Made by a program: the position numbers and the translations under genes. DNA of 15,809 nt from contig JAEWYL010000003.1 of the NCBI GenBank assembly GCA_023395675.1, positions 1-15,809 of the forward strand, read 5' to 3'. The notes beneath the pieces were generated by a model. The model searched no databases, was not told the DNA's origin, and was given only the letters and a program-made list of their open reading frames with translations. Below, piece after piece: positions 1-6,749 of the stretch (the first letter of the stretch is position 1; every line of letters begins with the position of its first letter). This stretch comes from Chloroflexota bacterium. GTDB taxonomy: Bacteria; Chloroflexota; Anaerolineae; Anaerolineales; UBA4823.

Positions 1-13
1 CCGCGCCCGCCCG

Positions 14-55
<42 letters not shown>

Positions 56-67
56 CCGCAGCACTCA

Positions 68-1219
68 ATGAACAGTTTTACCGTAACCGGCGCTACTATT
101 CTCACGCCCTATGAGCGTATCACCTCCGCCTCCATCCAGGTGACGGCAGGCAGATTCACGCGGGTCGGCGGCCCGCCGCCGGTGGGAAGCCGGCGCGTCA
201 TAGACGCCCGGGGCCTGTTCCTGGTCCCGGGGCTAATCGAGCTGCAGATCAACGGCGCCTTCGGACACGATTTCACCGCTGCCCCGGATTCGATCTGGGA
301 GGTGGCTTCCAAACTGCCGCGTTACGGCGTTACACGCTTTTTACCGACCATTGTCACCGCCCCGCTCGGGCAGATCGCGAAAGCCCAGGGAGTCCTGCAG
401 GGAGGCCCTCCCGCGGGCTTCTGCGGGGCAACCCCGCTGGGCCTGCACGTTGAAGGGCCGTTCCTGAACCCGGAGCGGAAAGGCGCTCACCGGGAGGAAC
501 ACCTGCGCCTGCCGGAGGCGGATGCCTGCCGCAATTTTTCACCTGAGCAGTCCGTGCGTATGGTCACCCTGGCGCCGGAACTACCGGGCGCGCTGGAGGT
601 GATTCGCCTGCTGAGCGAGAGAGGGGTCGTCGCCAGCGCCGGGCACTCTCAGGCCAGCCTGGAGCAAGCTCGCCGGGCTTTTGCAGCCGGGGTGCGGTAC
701 GGCACCCATCTATTTAATGCCATGACCGCCCTGCACCAGTTCGAGCCGGGGCTGGCCGGCGCGCTTCTAGCAGAGCCCGGGATGCGCTTCGGCCTGATCG
801 CCGACGGAATTCACGTGCACCCCGCCCTGGTGGAGCTTATCTGGAAGCTGTCCGGGCCCGGGCGCCTGACCCTGGTCAGCGACGGCATGGCTGCTTTGGG
901 CCAGGGGCCCGGTCGCTACCGTTTGGGCGGCCATGAAGAAGTGCTGGTGGATGAAAGATCCGCCCGCCTGCCGGACGGCGTACTGGCAGGCAGCATCCTG
1001 ACCCAGACGGATGCGCTTCGCAACCTGATTTCATTTACAGGCTGCTCTCTGGAGGAGGCCCTGAGCTGCATGACCTCCACCCCAGCCGAGCTGCTCGGGC
1101 TGGAGACAGAATTCGGGCGCATCGCCCCCGGTCTCCGTGCGGATTTCGTCCTGTTGACGCCGGAGCTGGAAGTGGTCCAGACCTTTGTAGACGGCGAGCC
1201 GGTTTATCAGCAGGGTTAG
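68..1219 (+). CDS. nagA: N-acetylglucosamine-6-phosphate deacetylase (NagA)
   Basis: This 383-residue cytosolic amidohydrolase hydrolyses N-acetylglucosamine-6-phosphate to glucosamine-6-phosphate and acetate, the first committed step of amino-sugar use. Length matches the E. coli enzyme (about 382 residues). Residues 60-62 read Q-I-N, the E. coli-like version of the first metal motif, instead of HxH. The metal-ligand Glu is in the GLHVEGPF motif (E129). H193 (SAGHS) and H214 (GTHLFNAM) are the other ligands, H249 (DGIHVHP) should contact substrate, and D272 (LVSDGM) is the catalytic Asp. The ATG at 68 gives a normal N-terminus, but no Shine-Dalgarno is visible because the upstream bases are the C tract. 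A ROK regulator follows 51 bases downstream. The fold assignment is firm; exact substrate is less certain given the unusual neighbours. Confidence 0.95.
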   Translation: MNSFTVTGATILTPYERITSASIQVTAGRFTRVGGPPPVGSRRVIDARGLFLVPGLIELQINGAFGHDFTAAPDSIWEVASKLPRYGVTRFLPTIVTAPLGQIAKAQGVLQGGPPAGFCGATPLGLHVEGPFLNPERKGAHREEHLRLPEADACRNFSPEQSVRMVTLAPELPGALEVIRLLSERGVVASAGHSQASLEQARRAFAAGVRYGTHLFNAMTALHQFEPGLAGALLAEPGMRFGLIADGIHVHPALVELIWKLSGPGRLTLVSDGMAALGQGPGRYRLGGHEEVLVDERSARLPDGVLAGSILTQTDALRNLISFTGCSLEEALSCMTSTPAELLGLETEFGRIAPGLRADFVLLTPELEVVQTFVDGEPVYQQG

Positions 1220-1270
1220 CAGGACGGCCCAAACACAACTCATGCCGGACCACACCACATCATTTTTTGG

Positions 1271-2521
1271 ATGCAGGTCATGATTGATGCCAGTATCTTA
1301 GGGAGCAATATTAACCGGGTAAAAGCGCACAACATGCGCGCCGTGCTCTTGAGTCTGCTGTACCAGGAACCAGCATTCCGGGTCCAGATTGCCGAGCAGA
1401 CCTCCCTGTCCACCACCACCATCACCAATATCATTGACGAACTGATGGAGATGGGGATCGTGAGCGAGGCAGGGATCGAGGAGGTGCGCGGCAGGCGCCG
1501 TGTTGGACGACCCCGGGCTGCCCTGAGATTGGAGAAAAACGCCCGCTATGCGGTGAGCATCCAGATCGGGGTCGAACGCTACCGGATCGCTCTGGCCAAT
1601 TTGAAAGCAGAAATCCTTTTCAATCGCCGGTCTGGCTTCAATCGCAAAGCCCCGCCCGCCGAGATCATTGGGCAAATTGCATCTCAAATTGAAGACCTGA
1701 TCCTGGAGAGCGGGCTGGAACGCCAGCAGATGCTGGGGATCGGCGTGGGCGCCGCCGGGTTGATCAATTACCACACCGGGGTGAACATCATCGCCCCAAA
1801 CCTGGGTTGGGAGAACATTCCCCTGCGAGATTGGCTCCAGGAACGCCTCGAACTGCCGGTGGTTGTAGACAACAACGTTAAGGCGATGGCCCTGGGGGAG
1901 GCCTTTTTCGGCGCCGGGCGGCAGGCCAGCTCGCTGGCTTTTGTGTACGGGCGCTACGGCGTGGGCTCGGGGCTGGTGGTGGAAAACCGCCTGCTGAGGG
2001 GGGCAGACCTGGGTGCAGGCGAGATCGGCCACATGATTCTGATCGCCGACGGCGGCGAACGGTGCACCTGCGGGCAGTACGGCTGCCTGGAAACCCTGGT
2101 ATCGGAAGGGGTCATGATCCGGCAGGCCGAGGCCCAGATTCAAGCACGGCCCGGCAGCCTGCTGGCCCGCATCTGGAATCCGGAGGATAACAACCTGATC
2201 GAGCTCATCTTTCAGGCTGCGCGCGAGGGCGATGAAGGCGCGGCGTCCATCATCAGCCGTGCGGCGCACTACCTGGGAATCGCACTGGCAAACCTGGTCA
2301 ACCTGCTCAACCCAGAGATGATCTTCCTGGGAGGGCTGTTCTCACAGGGGCAGGATCTGTTCCTGCCGCCCGTGGAAAAGACATTGAGGCAGACCGCATT
2401 CGCCGGTCTGGGAAAGAATGTCAGGCTCCAGGCTGCCAGTTTTGGCTGGCAGGCGGGCATCGTTGGGGCGGCTGCCCTGGCCCTCACCAACTTCTTTTAT
2501 CTGAATCCTGAGGAACAATAG
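1271..2521 (+). CDS. ROK-family transcriptional repressor (NagC/XylR-like)
   Basis: The protein is 416 residues. It has an N-terminal winged helix (about 13-70: NxxRVKAHN, recognition helix near TSLSTTTITNIIDEL) and a C-terminal ROK sugar-binding domain (about 92-405). The ROK zinc site is complete: H254 in GEIGHM and C265, C267 and C272 in CTCGQYGCLE. At the kinase loop, where sugar kinases have N-D-A-N, this protein reads N-N-V-K (201-204). The catalytic Asp therefore appears to be Asn, which favours a pure regulator over a kinase. It most likely senses a sugar phosphate and represses this cluster. Its stop codon touches the next gene. Two in-frame ATGs (1271, 1280) are possible starts and neither has a good Shine-Dalgarno. 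Family is certain; ligand is inferred from location. Confidence 0.92.
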   Translation: MQVMIDASILGSNINRVKAHNMRAVLLSLLYQEPAFRVQIAEQTSLSTTTITNIIDELMEMGIVSEAGIEEVRGRRRVGRPRAALRLEKNARYAVSIQIGVERYRIALANLKAEILFNRRSGFNRKAPPAEIIGQIASQIEDLILESGLERQQMLGIGVGAAGLINYHTGVNIIAPNLGWENIPLRDWLQERLELPVVVDNNVKAMALGEAFFGAGRQASSLAFVYGRYGVGSGLVVENRLLRGADLGAGEIGHMILIADGGERCTCGQYGCLETLVSEGVMIRQAEAQIQARPGSLLARIWNPEDNNLIELIFQAAREGDEGAASIISRAAHYLGIALANLVNLLNPEMIFLGGLFSQGQDLFLPPVEKTLRQTAFAGLGKNVRLQAASFGWQAGIVGAAALALTNFFYLNPEEQ

Positions 2522-2535
2522 TGGAGGTTTTCTCG

Positions 2536-3231
2536 ATGAAATTTTTCCTGGACAGCGCCATTGAAGAAGAAGTCCGGTATGCACTGGATATGTTCGACAT
2601 TGATGGCGTCACAACAAACCCCCGTCACGTGCAGGTATCCGGCAAGCCGTTCATGACGGTGATCCGGAATATCGCCCGGCTGGTAGAGGGCACTGCAAAG
2701 ACGGTCTCGGTAGAGGTCAACCCGCATCTGGTGACCTACGAAGAGATGCTGACCGAAGCGCTGAAGCTGGCAGAGATATCGCCCAATTTTGTGATCAAGC
2801 TGCAGTGCATCGAACCGACCTTTAAAGTCGTGCGCGAGCTGGCGCGCAGAGATATCCGCACGAATGTCACCCTGGTCTTTTCAGCCGCCCAGGCTCTGAT
2901 GGCGATGAAGTCCGGGGCTTACTATGTCTCGCCCTTTATCGGCTGGAAAGAGACGAACGGCGAGGAAACCCGAGGCTTCATCGAGGATGTGGTTGCAATC
3001 CGGGATAATTACGGCTTCGCCACCGAGATCATCGTCGCCGCAGTGCGCAACGGGCGCCAGATCGTCGACTCCGCGGTAGTCGGGGCAGACATCGTCACTG
3101 CGGGGCTGGCGGTCTATCAGGAGGCTATCCAGCACCCCTACACCGATGAAGGCATCCGGCGCTTCACCAATTTCTGGGACAAATCCCTGTACGAGGAGCT
3201 TGAGCCGGCAAAGGCGGAAGCTGCAGACTGA
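2536..3231 (+). CDS. transaldolase-like aldolase (TalC/FSA class)
   Basis: This 231-residue protein belongs to the small transaldolase / fructose-6-phosphate aldolase class of TIM-barrel Schiff-base aldolases. Visible landmarks are FLDSA with D6, GVTTNP (24-29), SVEV (58-61), the Schiff-base lysine K88 in VIKL, TNVTLVFSAAQAL (109-121), YVSPFIG (130-136) and GADIVT (183-188). Family members split a ketose phosphate, or transfer a dihydroxyacetone unit. The segment after YVSPFIG reads WKETNGEE, where relatives usually have RLDD, so substrate choice may differ. GTG at 2521 opens the frame, but GGAGG at 2523-2527 lies 8 bases before ATG 2536, which decides the start. It is translationally close to the ROK gene. 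Function within the cluster (cleaving the product of the NagA/NagB-like steps) is inferred. Confidence 0.85.
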   Translation: MKFFLDSAIEEEVRYALDMFDIDGVTTNPRHVQVSGKPFMTVIRNIARLVEGTAKTVSVEVNPHLVTYEEMLTEALKLAEISPNFVIKLQCIEPTFKVVRELARRDIRTNVTLVFSAAQALMAMKSGAYYVSPFIGWKETNGEETRGFIEDVVAIRDNYGFATEIIVAAVRNGRQIVDSAVVGADIVTAGLAVYQEAIQHPYTDEGIRRFTNFWDKSLYEELEPAKAEAAD

Positions 3232-3263
3232 GTGGAGAGCCGCACAACAACCTGTGCAATTCC

Positions 3264-3294
3264 GGATTCACCCGCAGGCAACTGCGGGTGATCC
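3264..3294 (+). terminator. strong hairpin after the aldolase gene, possible attenuator or terminator
   Basis: Arms CACCCGCAG (3269-3277) and CTGCGGGTG (3282-3290) pair perfectly around a GCAA loop (GNRA type). A further GGAT/ATCC pairing across a single bulged T extends the stem. The downstream sequence is only moderately T-rich (TTTATCACTTTT at 3299-3310), so it is a weak intrinsic terminator or an mRNA-stability hairpin that separates the two halves of the cluster. Confidence 0.5.
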
Positions 3295-3311
3295 TCACTT
3301 TATCACTTTTC

Positions 3312-3386
3312 CAGGCTAACCTGCCCTGACCACAACAGGCTGGCAGGCTGCGGTCCGCGCCCCCGCGGCGCGGGTGTACCGAGGAG
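3312..3386 (+). promoter_or_regulatory. structured leader before the TIM-like gene, with its ribosome binding site
   Basis: The rest of the 162-base gap has two more potential hairpins. CCTGCC (3320-3325) pairs with GGCAGG (3342-3347), within three copies of CAGGCT. CCGCGCC (3355-3361) pairs with GGCGCGG (3367-3373) around a 5-base loop, and this stem ends just before the Shine-Dalgarno GGAG (3383-3386), 7 bases ahead of ATG 3394. No convincing sigma-70 promoter is visible. The layout could be a post-transcriptional control leader, but it matches no riboswitch class I recognise. Confidence 0.35.
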
Positions 3387-3393
3387 ACGACTG

Positions 3394-4323
3394 ATGCGAC
3401 AAATTTTCGTAAACCTGAAACGTTTCGAGGTGCCAAAGGAAAAAGGCGGGCTCTGCCCGCAGGCCGACCCGGCTGCCTGGATCGAGAGCGTTATCGATGA
3501 GACGGTCGAATTGGGCCTCGGACAGCAGGAGAACCTGCAGCTAACCTACATGCTGCCGGAGGGGCTGCTTTTCCCCGCCGTCAGCAGGCTGCAAACCCTC
3601 CCCCAGGAACGGCGAGCCCGGATCGCGATCGGGGTGCAGGGAGTGCACTGGGACGACATCCGGCCCGGGAAGAATTTTGGCGCGTTCACCGCCAGCCTGC
3701 CTGCCGCTGCAGCGGCCAGCCTGGGGGCCCGGTGGGCGATTATCGGGCATTCCGAGGAACGCAAGGCCAAGCTCCAGGTGCTGGAGACTTTCGAACCCGG
3801 GATTGGGAGCGAGAACGAACTGCGCGCCCGGGCCGCTCGGGCCGTGGACAGGCTGATCCAGGCCGAAGTGGGCTGTGCCCTCGACGCCGGCCTGCAGGTC
3901 CTGCTCTGCATGGGGGAAACCGCCGAAGAACGTGGGGACGGGCAGTTTGAAGAGCAGAAACCCCGGATTGAGGCGGTATTGAAAGCGCAGCTGGAGGCCG
4001 GATTACAGGACGCAGGCCAGGCGCTGAAAGAGCAGCGGGTGGTCATCGGCTACGAACCGGTGTGGGCCATTGGCCCCGGCAAGACCCCACCCGGAGAAGC
4101 GTACATCGCCTTTGTCTCCGGCTTCATCAAGCGCACGGCGCGCGAGCTGTCCGGCTACGAGCCGGCGGTGGTCTACGGCGGCGGGCTGAAAGAGGAAAAC
4201 GCGGCGATGATTGCCGGGATCGAGAGCATTGATGGGGGACTGGTTGCCCTGACTCGCTTTACCGGTGAGATTGGTTTTGAGGTCTCGGGACTGAAGGGGA
4301 TCGTTGAGAAGTACCTGGCATAG
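3394..4323 (+). CDS. triosephosphate-isomerase-like TIM-barrel isomerase (enlarged)
   Basis: The protein has 309 residues against about 250 for ordinary TIM. The catalytic set is recognisable: N7 and K9 in VNLKRF (canonical NWK), H119 in IIGHSEER, and E221 in VIGYEPVWAIGPGKT with the loop-6 sequence. The phosphate-binding YGGGLKEENA is at 261-270. Isomerisation of a phosphorylated triose or a related short sugar phosphate is therefore likely. Extra residues lie between H119 and the LLCMGETAEER motif (170-180), and the usual C-terminal DGALVGGASL is replaced by GGLVALTRFTGEIGF (281-295). These changes sit near the phosphate and substrate end of the barrel. The gene is probably not the housekeeping TpiA, but a paralogue specialised for this cluster, comparable in principle to erythrulose-phosphate isomerases of the TIM family. 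It is followed 9 bases later by the LarA-like gene. Confidence 0.8.
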   Translation: MRQIFVNLKRFEVPKEKGGLCPQADPAAWIESVIDETVELGLGQQENLQLTYMLPEGLLFPAVSRLQTLPQERRARIAIGVQGVHWDDIRPGKNFGAFTASLPAAAAASLGARWAIIGHSEERKAKLQVLETFEPGIGSENELRARAARAVDRLIQAEVGCALDAGLQVLLCMGETAEERGDGQFEEQKPRIEAVLKAQLEAGLQDAGQALKEQRVVIGYEPVWAIGPGKTPPGEAYIAFVSGFIKRTARELSGYEPAVVYGGGLKEENAAMIAGIESIDGGLVALTRFTGEIGFEVSGLKGIVEKYLA

Positions 4324-4332
4324 GAGAAGGAT

Positions 4333-5811
4333 ATGAAGACCGTAGAGATCGAATACGGACAGGGGAAACTGGCCGCGAAACTGCCCGACACGGCGGAGAT
4401 TTTTATCCCCGGGGAAACCGTACCGGACCCTCCATTCCTGGAAAATGTCGAAGAGGAGACGCGGCGTTCCATCCAGAATCCAACCGGCATGCCGCCCATC
4501 TCCCAACTGGTTGGCCCGGGAGCAAAAGTGACCATCAGCTTCCCGGACCGGGTGAAAGGTGGATACCAGCCCACCTCGCACCGCAAGACCGCGATCCCGA
4601 TCCTGATCGAGGAATGCCTGAAGGCCGGGGTGGAGAAAAAAGATATCCGCCTGATCTGTTCGAACGGCCTGCACCGCAAAAACACCGAAGAGGAGATCCG
4701 CGCAATCCTGGGAGACCAGGTATACAGCCAGTTCAGCCCCACGCACCAGATTGTGAATCACGATTCGGAAGACTGGGAGAACCTGGTGGATCTGGGCTAT
4801 GATGAGCTGGGCGACCGGGTGATCATGAACCGGGAGGTGTTTGAATCGGACCTGGCGATCATGATCGGGCACGTGCTCGGCAACCCCTACGGGGGTTATT
4901 CCGGCGGTTACAAGATGGTCGCGACCGGCATCACTCACTGGAAATCCATCGCTTCGCACCATATCCCCGAGGTGATGCACCGGGAGGATTTCACCCCTGT
5001 GCGGCCGCATAGCCTCATGCGGGACAAATTCAACGCCATCGGCCTGCATATGGAAAAGAAGATGGGCCGCAAGTTTTTCATGTGTGACGCAGTGCTGGAT
5101 ACCTATGCGCGCCAGATTGCGGTCTATTCCGGTTATGGAGCGGAGATCCAGCCCTTATCCTGGAAGGCCGCGAACCGGCGCACCTACGTACCCTGGGCCA
5201 GGGAGAAATTCGACATCATGCTTTTTGGGATGCCGCAGAACTTCCATTACGGCAACGGGCACGGCACAAATCCGATCCTGATCATGCAGGCTATCGGCGC
5301 CAATATTATCCGCCACCGCCGGGTAATGAACGATAATTTTGTGGTCGTCTGCGCCTCGATCTGCAACGGCTATTTCCACGACGAGGAATTCCCTTCGTAC
5401 CGGGAACTGTACGAGCTGTTCCAGAAGGATTATCACAATACCCTGCCCGACGTAGAAAAGTACGGGGAATACTTCTGCAGCAAGCAGGAGTATATTGACA
5501 AATACCGCTTCAACTACGGCTACCATCCGTACCATGCCTTCTCCATGGTCGCCTGCGGGCATATTGCCGAAAAGCATGCCGCCGCGGTCTACATTACAGG
5601 CGCTTATGAACCCGGTTACGCCCGGGCGATGGGCATGAAAACCCGCGCGACCATTGAAGAGGCGCTGAAGGATGCGGAGCGCTACACAGGCCCACACCCC
5701 CGCATTCTGGCTCTGCCGAAGTGCTTCACCACCGCAGCCGTCCACCTGATGATGGCGGACGACCCGCTGCCCGAGTCTGCCCCGCTGCACGCCGGGGTCC
5801 ACGAGAACTGA
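4333..5811 (+). CDS. LarA-like nickel-pincer racemase/epimerase superfamily protein
   Basis: This 492-residue cytosolic protein is longer than LarA (about 425). LarA interconverts D- and L-lactate by hydride transfer to a nickel-pincer nucleotide (NPN) tethered to a lysine; homologues act on other 2-hydroxy acids, including sugar acids. Here SNGLHRKNTEEE gives H114 (LarA H108), GGYSGGYK gives the cofactor lysine K194 (K184), and IASHH gives H210, with the same 16-residue spacing as K184-H200, the nickel ligand. Counting back from the GYSGGYK motif, the position of the second catalytic His (H174) is N184; H180 lies four residues earlier. The substrate-arginine motif is also altered (FPDRVKGG, 70-77). 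Shine-Dalgarno GGAG (4323-4326) overlaps the previous stop. No NPN-synthesis genes (larB, larC, larE) are in the window. The superfamily is clear; the reaction is unknown. Confidence 0.82.
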   Translation: MKTVEIEYGQGKLAAKLPDTAEIFIPGETVPDPPFLENVEEETRRSIQNPTGMPPISQLVGPGAKVTISFPDRVKGGYQPTSHRKTAIPILIEECLKAGVEKKDIRLICSNGLHRKNTEEEIRAILGDQVYSQFSPTHQIVNHDSEDWENLVDLGYDELGDRVIMNREVFESDLAIMIGHVLGNPYGGYSGGYKMVATGITHWKSIASHHIPEVMHREDFTPVRPHSLMRDKFNAIGLHMEKKMGRKFFMCDAVLDTYARQIAVYSGYGAEIQPLSWKAANRRTYVPWAREKFDIMLFGMPQNFHYGNGHGTNPILIMQAIGANIIRHRRVMNDNFVVVCASICNGYFHDEEFPSYRELYELFQKDYHNTLPDVEKYGEYFCSKQEYIDKYRFNYGYHPYHAFSMVACGHIAEKHAAAVYITGAYEPGYARAMGMKTRATIEEALKDAERYTGPHPRILALPKCFTTAAVHLMMADDPLPESAPLHAGVHEN

Positions 5812-5813
5812 CC

Positions 5814-5856
5814 GGCGAAGCAGCGCAGGGCCGCCCGGCGGCCCTGCGCATTCGCC
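5814..5856 (+). repeat. near-perfect GC palindrome between the LarA-like and SIS genes
   Basis: Arms at 5823-5835 and 5837-5849 are exact inverted copies (GCGCAGGGCCGCC) about a single C. Outside them, GGCGAA (5814-5819) pairs with TTCGCC (5851-5856) across a small internal loop. As RNA this would be a very stable hairpin starting right after the LarA-like stop codon and ending 6 bases before the Shine-Dalgarno of the next gene. There is no T tract, so an mRNA-stability or translation-control element, or a REP-like repeat, fits better than an intrinsic terminator. Confidence 0.7.
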
Positions 5857-5873
5857 GCCACTGGAGACACGCC

Positions 5874-6665
5874 TTGACCATGACCGCCAGCCAGCCTGCC
5901 CTGTCAGGTATTCAAAGGTACTACCAGGAGATCACCCGTCTGCAGCAGAAGGCTGTGGAAGACCAGTTAGAGACCCTCGCAGAGATTGCAGAGGCGATGT
6001 CCCAGGTTATCGCCCAGGAAAAACGCATCTTTCTGTTTGGCACGGGCCATTCGCATATGCTGGCAGAGGAGGCTTATTTCCGGGCAGGCGGGATTGCCGC
6101 CGCCGTGCCGCTCTTTGTCCCCCAGGTGCTGATGCTGCACGAGAGCGCCTTGATGAGCAGCCGTCTGGAGCGGATGCCCGAACTGGCACGGCCGGTCCTG
6201 GACGAATACGACCCTCAGCCCGGGGAGATCCTCTTCGTTTTCGCAGACAGCGGCTCGAACGCCCTGCCGGTGCAGGTAGCCATCGAAGCCGGGGCGCGCG
6301 GGCTGACGACCGTGGGCGTCTGCTCGCTGAAATACGCCCGGACGGCCCCGCTTTCCGCAGCAGGAAAGAAACTCTACGAGGTGACCGATTACGTGCTGGA
6401 TAACGGCGGGGTCCCGGGGGATGCGCTGGTGCAGGTCGAGGGCCTGCCCTGGCGCGTGGCAGCCAGCTCCACCATCGTCGGAGCTACCCTGTGGAACTGC
6501 CTGCTGTCCGGGGCTGTCTCCCACCTGGCAGGAGAGGCGGCTGGGCTGGCGGTCTTCGCCAGCTATAACATGCCCGGCGCCAGCGAACACAACCAGCGCG
6601 TGCTGGCAAAATGGAGCCGCATCAACCCGCACCTGCCCGCCCGCAGCCTCAAGACCGGCGGCTGA
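5874..6665 (+). CDS. SIS-domain sugar isomerase, UPF0309 type
   Basis: The SIS (sugar isomerase) domain protein closely follows the UPF0309 pattern. Counting from ATG 5880 there is an N-terminal helical segment (about 8-46), then IFLFGTGHSHMLAEE (50-64), YFRAGG (66-71), a FADSGSNALPV phosphosugar loop (121-131), VLDNGGVPGDA (172-182) and EHNQRVLAKW (236-245). SIS domains bind phosphorylated sugars for aldose-ketose isomerisation or for sensing; no substrate is established for this subfamily as far as I know. The start is uncertain. TTG at 5874 lies 7 bases after GGAG (5863-5866), whereas ATG 5880 is 13 bases away; the difference is two codons. It is the last + strand gene of the cluster and runs convergent to the NagB-like gene, suggesting isomerisation of an amino-sugar or ketose phosphate intermediate. 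Confidence 0.85.
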   Translation: MTMTASQPALSGIQRYYQEITRLQQKAVEDQLETLAEIAEAMSQVIAQEKRIFLFGTGHSHMLAEEAYFRAGGIAAAVPLFVPQVLMLHESALMSSRLERMPELARPVLDEYDPQPGEILFVFADSGSNALPVQVAIEAGARGLTTVGVCSLKYARTAPLSAAGKKLYEVTDYVLDNGGVPGDALVQVEGLPWRVAASSTIVGATLWNCLLSGAVSHLAGEAAGLAVFASYNMPGASEHNQRVLAKWSRINPHLPARSLKTGG

Positions 6666-6749
6666 GCGCCGCGGGAGCCTGCACCGGCCTGCCCGTCAGC
6701 CTGGTTCTTTCGTGAATTCCCAGGCTGGAGGCGGCGCTACCCCAGGCTG
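6665..6749. terminator. convergent-gene hairpin region
   Basis: This region separates the SIS gene from the convergent NagB-like gene. AGCGCCGC (6665-6672) can pair with GCGGCGCT (6731-6738). Nested inside, CAGCCTGG (6697-6704) pairs with CCAGGCTG (6720-6727), and CCAGGCTG recurs at 6742-6749. There is no clear T tract in either direction. A bidirectional stop or mRNA-end stabiliser is plausible from position, not proven. Confidence 0.4.

Noticed and set aside
1298..2269. Long open frame antisense to the ROK gene (323 codons)
   Set aside because: It arises from high GC and codon bias opposite a clear ROK protein; its translation shows no domain motif.
4003..5049. Long open frame antisense to the TIM-like and LarA-like genes (348 codons)
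   Set aside because: It spans the junction of two well-supported genes on the other strand and has no recognisable motif or ribosome site.
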